NCBI RefSeq assembly: GCF_008831285.2
Contig: NC_045145.1
Coordinates: 2,046,001-2,110,000, forward strand
DNA from: Nymphaea colorata
Taxonomy: Eukaryota; Streptophyta; Magnoliopsida; Nymphaeales; Nymphaeaceae
Direction of reading: 5' to 3'
Length of the DNA stretch: 64,000 nt
Part shown: positions 53,990-64,000 of the stretch, one piece after another
Position numbering within the stretch: the stretch's first letter is position 1
Layout: each line of letters opens with the position of its first letter
Translations under genes and position numbers: made by a program
Notes under the pieces: generated by a model
Told to the model about the DNA's origin: nothing
Databases searched by the model: none
Seen by the model: the letters and a program-made list of their open reading frames with translations, nothing else

Positions 53990-54430
53990 TCCTTGACAGA
54001 TACCTTTTGTTTTTTTTTCCTTTGTTTTTTTTTTTCGTTCCTTCTTTTGCATTGGCTTTTTGCCTTTTGATTCATTTTTCAGGCCAACCTTCACCTTTGA
54101 GGAATACCTCACCACCCTAAAGGCTACTGCGAAGCTCCACCACTTTGGTGGTTATATGTAGTTTTGTGACGTATCCAACCCGCTTTACCTTACGGGCTTT
54201 CAACGATCCAAAAGTTCATAAGTCGTAATGTTCACGGCATAAACATAAATCACCTATATACCTACCCGGTACTCTCGATTACCGATCTAGAGGAACAACT
54301 ACACAAGCCCCGAGCCCATCTCTCAACTCTCATTTTGCTACCTGTCAAGGTTTTACAGAGCATTGTGGCTTCTCTCTTAGAGTATTTTCTTGCTAAATCC
54401 TTGTAGATGCTTAATCAGCAGAGTCAATAG
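53990..54430 (-). repeat. Fragment of a second Tat element (3' untranslated part)
   Basis: It aligns by eye with 47735-48240. Shared phrases, in order, include 'cctcaccacc', 'gctccaccactttggtgg' (with changes), 'acgggctttc', 'agaggaacaactacac' and 'ctctcaactc'. It is diverged and isolated: no LTR or coding region adjoins it. Confidence 0.7.
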
Positions 54431-55099
54431 CATCTCCTATTCTTGACTTTCTCAGCTTCATAGGATTTTTTCCTCATTGTTCATACTCAAGATTTTTCGA
54501 GTTTTCCTCTTCCATTGATTGACGACAAAAATTTGAAATTTTCTCCGAGTACTCGAGGAGGTACTAAAAATAAAATGAAGTCATATCATTGTGTGAAAAA
54601 ACGCTTGTAAAATGTTTTTAAGCAAAATGGAAAAGTTTTTTTTTTAGAAATGATCTTGACATCAAATGAAATATCTCAGTGGAGGTAGAAACTCTTCCCT
54701 CTCTAAAGAGAAGGGTGCTTGCAAAACCAAATGGATTGACTAGGTAAAAAAATGAACTTCATCAATTCTCTTACGGGTAGTGACAAAAGGTGACAGGTAA
54801 CATGCTGGATCAGATAAGAAGTTATCTTTCAGATCCAAACGGACAGAGATTTAAATGCAGATGCCTGAACCTAAACAAAATCTAATAACCAATCTATCAA
54901 ATTTGAATATGATCCCAAGTACATTTGATGCTCTAACTAAGGCTTTCCATTGAACAAAAACGTGCTCCCATAAATGATATCTAATTTTGACAAAGAATTC
55001 CGTTGATCAAATATTAATGAGAACAAATGAAAAACAGTCAACGATATCAAGCAATGAGAACAGAATTAGATGCCAAACATGTTTGGCTCTTCCGAGAGA
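54431..55099. other. No recognisable feature
   Basis: AT-rich intergenic-type sequence. I found no coding pattern, LTR edge or clear repeat. Confidence 0.5.
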
Positions 55100-55594
55100 C
55101 CTATTGTGATACCTTGGTATATGTATAACTATAAATTTTATATATACATATGCGTATATGTATTATTTATTATGTTATCTACATGTATACACATATTTTA
55201 TGAATACATATGTATACGTATGTACATGTTAGTTGTTACTTATACGTACGTATATGTATACATATACATATATGATATATGTGTACTGTAAAATATATTA
55301 TACGTATACATATTATATGCACATATATAAGTGCCATATATATGTCTACTATATAGAATATGTATACATATATACGTTAAACTTACCACACACACACATA
55401 CACACACACACACACACATACACACACACACACACATATATATATACATAAATATATATATATATATATATAATATATGTTACATATACATGTATATACT
55501 ATATTACATATATACATATATCATTATGCATAATATACACAATTTATATATGCATGTGTATATACTATTTCAATAATAAATATATCTATACAAT

Positions 55595-55626
<32 letters not shown>

Positions 55627-56290
55627 ATTATATATAACATTATACATCTATAACATATAACATAAATATACTTTTGTATAGTCTATAACTTGTATTCTAC
55701 ATTATACCATATATATGTATACGTTATACTATGTAGACATAAGATATATACATATAACGTTATATGTATACATATATGTTATACATATTCTTTGTGCATG
55801 TATATTGCATAGATATATAATGTGTATATGGATATCTATTTTAATATAATATTAATATACATATGTTAATATTATGAGTATACATATGCATGACATATTA
55901 CAGTACATCACATATACACATTAATATATAGTACAACATATTATATATGAATATACGTTACATATTTTCCAGAATTTCTACCATATATATGTATATGTTA
56001 TACTATGTAGACATAAGATATATACATATAAAGTTATATGTATACATATATGTTATACATATTATATGTGCATGTATATTGTATAGATATATAATGTGTA
56101 TATGGATATATATTTAATATAATATTATATATGTTAACAAATTAATATAATATTAATATACATATGTTAATATTATGAGTATACATACGCATTACATATT
56201 ACAGTACATAAGATATACACAATAATATATAGTACAACATATTATATATGTGTATATACGTTACATATTTTTTAGAATTTCACTATTGGA
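55100..56290. repeat. TA/TG-rich microsatellite tract with a 274-bp tandem duplication
   Basis: Almost entirely A and T with TATATG and TATACA phrases. It contains a CA-rich run (about 55388-55436), TA runs (about 55437-55470 and 55598-55614) and two imperfect copies of a unit with period about 274 bp (55706-55979 and 55980-56253) sharing 'gttatactatgtagacataa'. Apparent open frames here are low-complexity and not genes. Confidence 0.85.
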
Positions 56291-57239
56291 TTTGAACCAT
56301 CAGCCCCAACATCAACTTGAATGCATGAATAGGGACATGGGAGGAGACATAAATTATTTTTGAGGTGAGGAAGGATGGAGGGGGCATAAACCATTGTTAC
56401 ACAAGTATTGAAACTTTTAAGAATCCAAGGGGGCCTTGGCTGAAATAAGAACTCTAATACATAAAAAAAAATTAACTGCAGCTAGAATGACATTGAAATA
56501 GCACACGTACACGCATATTCATGACTAGACTTGATAAGATTTCATTTATCAAGGAATCCGGTAAAGTCATTGAAAAATGAAAACCCAACAACTAAATCAA
56601 CAAAGCTCCTAAGCAACCCATGACACAATGAAAGTGAGAACTAAACAGAACGAGCGTAATGCTGGAAAACCACTAAAGCAGAATATAAAAGAGAAGACTG
56701 AACTACTATAAAATCAAACCAACATTTGCCCGACTCAACAAAATTAAAATAAATCATACTGAATATGCTCCTACTGAAAACTAATCAAACCAATGACTTT
56801 AACCTATGTTGGATATTTACAATACCTAAGACATCCATTCAACTAACACAAGAAGAAATTGAATACTAACTTGGTCAAAAATCATGAAGGACCTAGTTAT
56901 TGAAGACATGGCTGGATAGTTGGTGATGATTGAGAATACCTCCACCCTTGGACGCTCATTTTTGCTATTAAGATAAGCACACACTAGCCAAGGGGGAGAA
57001 GGGTGAATGAGAAAAGTTAAAAAGGAGAATGAGAATGCAGTGGAGGGTAGACAAGAAGAAGATTGATCCACGGTGGAGATTGGTTACTGGTTAGGCTAGA
57101 GATACGGGGTGTTCCACCCCCTTTGATGTTGGATAATAAAAGAAAACGTTTGAAAAACCAGTTCTAGGACCTAAACAAAAAAAAAAATCATGTCATTGAC
57201 ATCATATAGAACCATTTGAAGCATCATATAGTCCATAAT
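56291..57239. other. No recognisable feature
   Basis: AT-rich sequence between the microsatellite tract and the eS7-like fragment. Open frames are short and without protein-like pattern. Confidence 0.5.
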
Positions 57240-57719
57240 ACTTGTACATTTGATTCCTCTTGTGTAATCCATTTTATAGAAAAGCCTTCGGCAATTTGAA
57301 GGAACATGGATCACCACTGCCTTCGGGTTCCCATAGATGTCAATTTGGCTTTAATGCCTAAAATGAGAAAAAGAAAACATCAATTAGCGTAAGAGTGCTA
57401 CCAAGAACATAGACACTAAAGCGACATTAAATCCCTTTTGTTAAAAGACTTTCATCAAGCATATAAAACAAACATGAAGTCCTTACACAGCTGAGTTGAT
57501 GAACCGATCCTTCATATCATTTTTCAGTTCCTGGTTGGTGTTCTCAAGGTCAGAAAAAGCCAGCAAGGTGAGAAATGTTTACTGTTGATGAATATTATAC
57601 TTCAACTTATGCTTTAAAGTAGCTACACAGCTCAAATTCTTAACCCGTGCAACTATCTCCTCAAACATAGAAGGATCAGCGCCCTTGTCTTCCTGAATTT
57701 TCCTCCTTGTTGTATACAT
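57240..57719 (-). pseudogene. RPS7: 40S ribosomal protein eS7 (RPS7)-like gene fragment
   Basis: eS7 is a structural protein of the small cytosolic ribosomal subunit. Three exon-like blocks lie in order on the minus strand: 57719-57645 (MYTTRRKIQEDKGADPSMFE, donor GTTAAG), 57560-57487 (SDLENTNQELKNDMKDRFIN, donor GTAAGG) and 57348 down to about 57240 (IDIYGNPKAVVIHVP, then decaying). Introns are still present, so this is a duplicated gene piece and not a processed copy. The acceptor before the second block has lost its AG (it reads ttgctg), and later exons (about two thirds of the protein) are absent. A candidate acceptor lies just before the ATG (tgcag), as with a 5' untranslated intron. Confidence 0.85.
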
Positions 57720-58051
57720 TATGACTGCAATTAACCATTCAATTCAAAACATTGGGATGGAAGCTAAAATGAAAACAGAAGATAAATGCCCTAAAAACCA
57801 ATGATTTTCAAGATAAAAGTCACTTCAAATTCAAATGGGAACACCAATGTGTTTACTTCTCCAATGCTAAAAGTAAAAAAGCAGAATCCACTGCAAGGCA
57901 CCAAAAGTTAACACGTTCTTTATATTCTTCAGCATTCCATTCAAATGGCATGGGATGAGAAATAACATGTAAAACAAGATGAAACCCACCCACTCTAATT
58001 TCACATGTTTACATATGTAAGAGTTAATGTGCTCCAATCACTACTACCAAC

Positions 58052-58121
58052 CTTCAGCCCTTGCCTTTGCTATATCCTTGAGATGACTAGTGTGTGATGT
58101 GCTGTTGGATTGTGCACTCAT
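58052..58121 (-). other. Possible orphan coding exon
   Basis: A short open block MSAQSNSTSHTSHLKDIAKA, preceded by an AG acceptor (58133) and followed by a GT donor (58051). It resembles no protein I know. It might be a 5' exon of a lost gene or chance. Confidence 0.22.
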
Positions 58122-58888
58122 TTTTGTCTGATCCTAGCAAATGGCCAAATGTATCAAATTGTGCAAACTGAATACCGATTCATTTTGATTCTCCCACAAA
58201 CGTGTAAACCTAGAAACTCATATTGGCTTTTATTTTGATGTGCCAAATTTCACAGGCACAGACAGCAAATGCAAATCATAATTTATTTACAATACTTCTT
58301 CAGGTAACTTATTGTTAACAAGAAGCCTAGGTTCCTCTAGGAGCAGAAGAATTTTGAATAGAACCGAAAGAGAGATAAAAGTGTGAAAAAACAACACAAA
58401 ATCATTCTAAACACAAAGTACTCTCAGCAAAGTAAAATAAACAAGAAACACTATAACTCCACAACTCTCTTGCGAAGACAAATGATAGACCCTATAATTT
58501 GAATGAAATAAATAGGCAAAAACAGAGGGGAATGGAAACACAACCGACCTCTGTAACAGAAAACAATCATTATCTGACTAAAAAGATTTTGTTGGTTCAG
58601 CAGGCTTGTTCCTCTCTCACCCCATGGAATTCTTCAGACTTCTCCTCTGATGTGGAGTCGGAAGGTCACAATTCTGAAGCAGCTCTGACTGCCTATCTGC
58701 AATATGAGGGCCAATTCCTTTACATATGGCCTATAAGTCCCATAGGTACTAAACTTAACAGGTCCCATTCATCTCTATTCTCCTTGGGGATGAAACAAGA
58801 GTACTCATGCTGAAGCAAAACAACTGTACATACCATGAAAAAGATGGATCAAGTTGTTCTGAAACAAAAACAGGTGAATGATGGTTAC

Positions 58889-60033
58889 CACTTATCCTAC
58901 TATTTGATTTCTTATGAACATCATCTCGTAAAAAGTTTTCAAGTATATCCCTCAGGACAGCCTGTAAAAAGGGATAAATCAATCAGCGGCATACAAACAT
59001 ATGTTATGTGAATGTTCTCCATAACCATGCTGTCCTACGTATATGAAGAAAAAAAATTCACAGGTTGAAAAAAGTTGGTCAAATGTGAAATGATGAGATC
59101 TTCGTCCATAGACCAAAATACCTCAGGTCCATTCTCACCATAACATGGAAGCACAAAGGAGGGACTGGGAGACTCTCACAGTAACTGCGCGTCACAGCCA
59201 AGAAGCTCATGCAAATGCTACCAGAATTCAGGACAATAAAAGCCCGCTTTGGGAATACTTTATGCAAAGCCATATTGCAATTTTGCATTTCAATCGCAAC
59301 TTTGAAAAGCATTAGTGCCAAAGGTGGATTGCAGAGCGTCCTCCATGGTGTTTCCGGATGCAATAACTGCACACACTATAGCCCCGAAAGATGAACCAGC
59401 TAACAGAGTGTTCTCCTGCAGCCATAACCCTAGTTGAGACAAGATCGGATCATGGAGGGGGAAGAAAAAAAAGAAAGAAAGAAGTTCATTATTTAATCGA
59501 AGCAAGCACTTCCGAGAACTTATGCAGAATTTGTTCGCAACAAATCATCCGACCAAGAAATCCGTCAGCACTCAATTTGTCGAAGACTCGAAAGAAATTC
59601 AGACCTGCGAAGATAAAACTAGGCGGAATTCCCATTTACAATGGGTGCTCCTCCTTGAAAACAGCTAAAACTTTGATGTTCTCACCAAAGTATCAAATTG
59701 CTAGGCAATCAGAAAAGCACACGGTTGGGTCTAAGCATGAGTCAGAACACAGGGAATAACGGCATCAAGATCACAGATATAAGCCAATTGCAGTTGCACA
59801 CGACAGAAGCAACACAGAGCGATAAACTCTTTCCCTCTTCATTACCCGAATGTACCCCTTCTCCAGGAGAAACTGCACGACGCCGAGATGGAAAGGAACC
59901 GAAAGCCCCGCAGCGGAGAAGCTGAAGCCGGGGCTCGTAATCTTCGACCGCTCCCTCTCCGCTTCGACGTCCTTCTCGCTCTGCTCCCAGAAGACGGCGG
60001 ACTCCGCCTCACCGACGATCACGCGAGGCCCAT
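58889..60033 (-). pseudogene. Patatin-like acyl hydrolase gene remnant
   Basis: Patatin-like proteins hydrolyse acyl groups of membrane lipids through a Ser-Asp dyad. Three blocks remain: 60033-59846 (ITSPGFSFSAAGLSVPFHLG, oxyanion region, donor GTAATG), 59415 to about 59326 (LLAGSSFGAIVCAVIASG, nucleophile in G-x-S-x-G, acceptor ctgcag) and 58960-58889 (AVLRDILENFLRDDVHKKSN, acceptor ttacag). The ATG at 60033 begins FFMGLA but meets a TGA after four codons; the conserved part is in another frame. The second block has no GT donor where homology ends, and the region with the catalytic Asp is missing. The order and spacing match an intron-containing host gene now decayed. Confidence 0.82.
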
Positions 60034-60119
60034 GAAGAAATCGCCGGTAGCGACGGCGAACGACCGACTGGGCAACCTAGTTGTGTGCCTTCTCCTGCAC
60101 CGTGGCGAATAATCTGAGG

Positions 60120-60450
60120 GCTTCTTGGTAGTCGGCAGAAGGAAGGGAGGGTTGGCGAAAGGCATCCTGGAGGGTATCATTGTGGAGGAACAGCGTGTGT
60201 AATGTGTATTGTAGAGATCCAGGAGAAAACTTGAACGTGGAGGAAATGGCTGCGGTTACATGGACCCGGAACGAAGTTGTAGGTCCATAAAATTGGCGTT
60301 AGGTTTAAATGGGTCATACATTTTCAAAAATGATGCTTAATTTTTTTTTTCTCAAAAGCAACGTAACGTAGAGGCACATTATTGCCCTCTTAAAAGTTTT
60401 TTATTTTTAAATAGAAACCTTAAATATTTATTCTTAGATATATATAAGTG

Positions 60451-60497
<47 letters not shown>

Positions 60498-61722
60498 TGG
60501 AAGAAAACAAAAAAGAAAGAAAGAAGGAAAATGGAAGGAGGTAAGAAAGTCCGATGGAGAGAGAGAAAAAGTGTTCGCTCTGTGTTAAGCGTCTCTATAA
60601 GCTGATTATTAAGTCATTTCTCGCAAGACGTTATGACAGAGACCATTTCGCATGACACGTTGTAACAAAGGTGAAAATGAGTTGTTATACAATTTCGCGA
60701 CATAGGTGAAAATGATGACATGTGAACAACACTTGCGATGATAGTTTGAAGTTCAAAACATTGTTACATATAATTGCAAAATTTTAAAAAATAAAAAGAA
60801 AAATAAGCAAAATTTGTTTTGTTACTGAAAATATATTTGTTGGGTCGTTATTGCATTTTGTTCATGTTTTCTTGTTTTCTCCTTTTTTACTTGCATGTCA
60901 TCATAAATTCAAATTTAAAATTAGAAAAGGTTTTTTATCATCATTTTGATCATCATCAAAACATTATTTGGATCATTTTATCTTGCTTTAGTGTTTTTTT
61001 ATTAATTTTTATCATTTATTTTAGTTTTACCTAATTTCAATTTTTTTTCCAAATAAAAATAAATTCTACAAAAGATATCATAAACAACTCCTTAGCACTA
61101 GTGCCCACCATCACACACCAATCTATAATTTGTAAACCAAATTCCATCCCGATCTTCAAAACCACCCTAATTCCATCTGCCCAAGCCACAATACATATTT
61201 TGCATGTAGACATATTTTGCATGTAGATGAAATATCTTTTCAATAATATGAAACTAATATGCGATACAGCTAGCCGCCATACTTTCAAAGCACTAGAAAC
61301 ATGTTTTACATATGAACAAAAAAATATGCAAAATTATCAGTTGTCTTTTATAAAAAATATATATATTTCACTATAATATCCTGAGACGTATGTTTTACTG
61401 CCTCAAGGCTTACTCCCGCATCATCACTTTTAACAATATTGATCTAACTTTGCCTTGTTGCACACATTAAAATTGTCTCGCACACACACATGCTTATGAA
61501 GATATGCACGTGATGTCGAACTGCACCCATATCATGCATTTCTCCTTCCTTGTCCAAAGATTGAACCAAATTTAATGGTGCCATGCACTTTATAGGGATT
61601 AGTGCTATTGGTGCTTTAAATATGCTATATATTCCTTCTCGACTAGATAGATGTTTCTCGATGAACTTCGATGACACGACCAATGCACCACGGAAAGCGA
61701 ATTCGATCCCATAACGCATCGC
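60120..61722. other. Intergenic DNA with a TA microsatellite
   Basis: An AT dinucleotide run at about 60458-60494; the rest is AT-rich. A 98-codon open frame at 61444-61740 (minus, starting MPVENKAMRYGIEFAFRGAL) and one of 83 codons at 61037-61288 are the longest. I recognise neither and consider them unsupported. Confidence 0.5.
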
Positions 61723-61748
61723 CTTGTTTTCTACAGGCAAGCACTCGC
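61723..61748. repeat. Direct repeat, left copy
   Basis: 26 bases beginning cttgttttctacaggcaag, repeated with one mismatch at 62223-62248, exactly 500 bases apart. Confidence 0.85.
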
Positions 61749-62222
61749 AAGAAAGTGGTTGTTATAAATGTACCTTAAGCTACGGTTATATATATATATA
61801 TATAAGATTTTGAGCAGTCCAAGTGCAAGGATATGACTGGATTGTGAGGCCTGCTTAGACTTGGTGGAATCCCCCTACTTACATGAAACTATATATATTT
61901 TGTTCCAAAGCAAATTGTGTTCCCCCTTATAAAGGGAAAAAAAAAAAGAGTTGTGGCTATAGTGGATAATCTCATTTTAAAACTTAGGTTTTGTACTTAG
62001 CTTCAAATTAAAACTCAATTTTTGCAAGAATACCCTTTGACTTTGACTTCAAACAATCTCTCTGTTGAGTGTGTTCAGTTTGACTTGAGCTCATTGGGGT
62101 TTTGACCTAGTGGTCTAATTTTAAATTATACTGAGTTATAGATTTTACCATCTATAAATTCAATAATCAAACTTAACTTACACGGATTTAAAAGCCATTG
62201 TGTTAAATTAAATTGGAAAGGA

Positions 62223-62248
62223 CTTGTTTTCTAGAGGCAAGCACTCGC
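62223..62248. repeat. Direct repeat, right copy
   Basis: Second copy of the 26-base sequence at 61723-61748 (one base differs). It lies at the left edge of Tat LTR-like sequence. Confidence 0.85.
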
Positions 62249-62571
62249 TAGGGCCTACATGTGAGTTCCATCTGGTGTTCTAAGTCCAGACCATAAATTT
62301 GAATTTCGATTTCAAATGACGATTGTAATTGGTTTTGAGTTAGAAACCTAATTTGGATCCAGTATTACATATTGGATTTGGACGTTGACTTGTAATCTAC
62401 ATTGGGATCTATGTCAAAAATTAAATTCATGTTTTATTTTGAACCCAAATTGTGTTTGTTGTTCAAAATTCACTTTGAAATTGATGTTTTTCATGATCAT
62501 TTTTGTGAAATTCTCTTGCAAAATTTGGAATTGCCTTTAGCGACAAAATGAAAAATTTTGGGGTGTTAACA
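62249..62571 (-). repeat. Terminal fragment of a Tat LTR
   Basis: It aligns with about 47160-47422 (phrases 'atttcaaatgac', 'tttttgtgaaatt', 'ttttggggtgttaaca') and ends at the same TGTTAACA edge. The usual PPT does not follow. Instead, LINE-like sequence starts within about 30-60 bases, so only the LTR end survives. Confidence 0.75.
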
Positions 62572-62609
62572 AGGTCAACTTGCTAAGAACATATTCTTGC
62601 TCTAGGTAG

Positions 62610-64000
62610 TTTTGATAGTGTCGGTAAGGGCCCACAAAAATTAGTTCCATCTGCTACAACTTCTTCAAAGACCTTTTGACTGTGACGGAAGGGTCTAGTG
62701 GCCTCACCCTTGAGCTGGTCAAAGGGTTGGTGGTTTTCTATGTGGACGATTTGAGATTGTTCAGACCATCTCAATAGCGGAAGACCATAAGTTGGTAGTA
62801 TTCTTCATTGATGGAGCCATTGCTTCAGGGCCAAATGAATTCCCAACATCATTCTTCCAACAGCATTGGGATGTGAAGGGAATGGACTTAGTTATTTTTG
62901 TGAGAAGTTTCTCAAGATCAAGAGATTGATGAAGAAGGTCCTCATTATGCTGATCGATGTAGAATTCATGACTATAGGCCCACAACCTTATGCAACTCTT
63001 CATACTCTGAATTCATTACCAACCGCATGAAGGGGTCCCTCAAAAAAAAAAAAAAAACCAAACCAAGTAGCTTTTCTCTCAAGGATGTTTGTCCAAGACA
63101 ATGTTATTCTAGTTCATAAGTCTTATGCACTCAGCTCCAAGCTTACTTAAGGGCCCCCACTTGTCTAAAACTAGATATCTCCAAAGCCCATCAACCAGAG
63201 ATTCTTGTGTAACTCCTTGCTTCACCTAGGCTTTGGTCGATGATAACTAGATAAAATCTTTACATGCATTCGTACGACAACAGTGGAAATCTTGGTTAAC
63301 AATATACTAGGGACATTTTTTGACCTGAAGTGCAATCTTAGACAGGGAGAGCCTCTTTCTCTTTACCTATTCGTTACAGTTATTTAGATCCTCTCGAACA
63401 ATGTTTGGTTCAAAATCTGAAATGGACGCCTCATGATCACTTTCTTATCCTACTAGCAGGTAGATGTCCTAGGATCCCCTCCTTCTGTAGATGATGTCAT
63501 GGTTCCCTCCAAGATTGACCAATAGTTGACACCAATGATCCATGATTCCCTTGAGGCTTTTAGGGTGCGCTTGGAAAGTGGGTGCAGCCTAGAAGAATAT
63601 GTGCTATCGTATTTAATGCAGATTACAATCGTACTCTTAATAGGCAGATTAGGCAATTACTGCTTACTTAGGCTACCCTACATACTGGGAAACTAAGTGG
63701 TAGTTGGTGTAATAGCTCGCCAAACATTTGGCTAGTTGGAAGTCTAGGATGTTGGTAACAGTACACCAAGGGATTGTATCTGATTAGCTATGCCTTCCAT
63801 AGCATCCTTGACTGCTAGTGTTCTCTATTACTTACCAAGGGAAATGTCAGGTGGAAGGAGAGGTAGTTCGAGCTGGGGCTACCATCTTCTTTTTGGAGCT
63901 TCCTTTGTCAGCCTATTATAGAAGGTGGCAAGGGATTCAGAGGATAAGAGGCATGGTAACTTTACAATGAGGATTTGGCGTAGGGATTCTCCATGGGTAA
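62610..64000 (+). pseudogene. L1-type LINE reverse transcriptase, decayed and truncated by window edge
   Basis: The plus strand shows LINE RT landmarks in order, separated by stops and frame changes: ASGPNEFPTSFFQQHWD (about 62820-62870), FVQDNVILVHKS (about 63087-63122), LDISKAHQPEI (about 63170-63200), LRQGEPLSLYLFV (about 63335-63375) and a C-terminal-type stretch with LASWKSRM and PIIEGGKGFRG (63730-63945). The catalytic Asp-Asp motif is not readable. No poly-A end is in the window. It is non-functional. Confidence 0.8.

Noticed and set aside
55233-55576. Open frames rich in Tyr, Ile, His and Thr on both strands
   Set aside because: They are translations of TA and CA microsatellites; low complexity, no start context or homology.
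61444-61740. 98-codon minus-strand frame starting MPVENKAMRYGIEF
   Set aside because: Looks somewhat protein-like, but no family recognised, no splice or promoter context, and its edge overlaps a repeat; not listed as a gene.

Overview
The window is a transposon-dense stretch of plant nuclear DNA, almost certainly from a flowering plant. It holds Ty3 chromovirus, Tat-type Ty3, Ty1-copia and L1-type LINE sequences, and only broken remains of host genes (a 40S ribosomal protein eS7-like fragment and a patatin-like acyl hydrolase). I see no intact host gene, tRNA, rRNA or CRISPR. A run of 100 N (52412-52511) marks a scaffold join, so distances across it are unknown.

Positions 1-43601 are a nest of long (2.5-3.9 kb), GC-rich, related LTRs, nearly all in minus orientation. 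The core is an autonomous chromovirus-type Ty3 element, called element 1 here: 5' LTR 14417-17705, PBS 14401-14414, gag, gag-protease and RT/RNase H/integrase/chromodomain genes running down to 8665, PPT at 8969-8984 and a 3' LTR at 5248-8968. That 3' LTR is interrupted by a solo LTR (1339-5247, target-site duplication tatcc) and, at 1270/1271, by another LTR that enters from the left edge. Positions 17706-26145 hold three more LTRs or LTR pieces (families B, C and D).

Element 2 (26146-40645) is a non-autonomous relative. Its LTRs share sequence blocks with element 1 and its PBS and PPT are of the same kind, but it has no protease, RT, RNase H or integrase. It carries its own genes instead: an FHA-like domain protein (36550-37041) separated by one in-frame stop from a 360-codon downstream part (35467-36549), and a third frame that crosses the PPT into the LTR (29126-30165). 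A plus-strand Ty1-copia element (30166-35443, target-site duplication agtag), itself broken, sits inside element 2. A truncated family B LTR (40646-43601) follows.

From 43602 to about 52350 lies a minus-strand Tat-lineage Ty3 element with a 3.8-kb 3' LTR and a pol carrying two RNase H domains. Two stops and one frameshift inactivate it, and it runs into the N gap. After the gap come an unrecognised broken coding fragment, a second Tat fragment, a 1.2-kb TA-rich microsatellite tract, the eS7 and patatin-like remnants (minus strand), quiet AT-rich DNA, a Tat LTR end (62249-62571) and a decayed LINE reverse transcriptase (plus strand) that runs off the right edge.

The most notable points are the FHA-like domain in a non-autonomous LTR element; a protein tail encoded inside the LTR of several divergent LTR families and sharing a Gly-rich motif; a small stem-loop in the LTR U5 region that appears to covary between families; and repeated insertion of these elements into the same end of each other's LTRs. 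All alignments were done by eye, without database searches.
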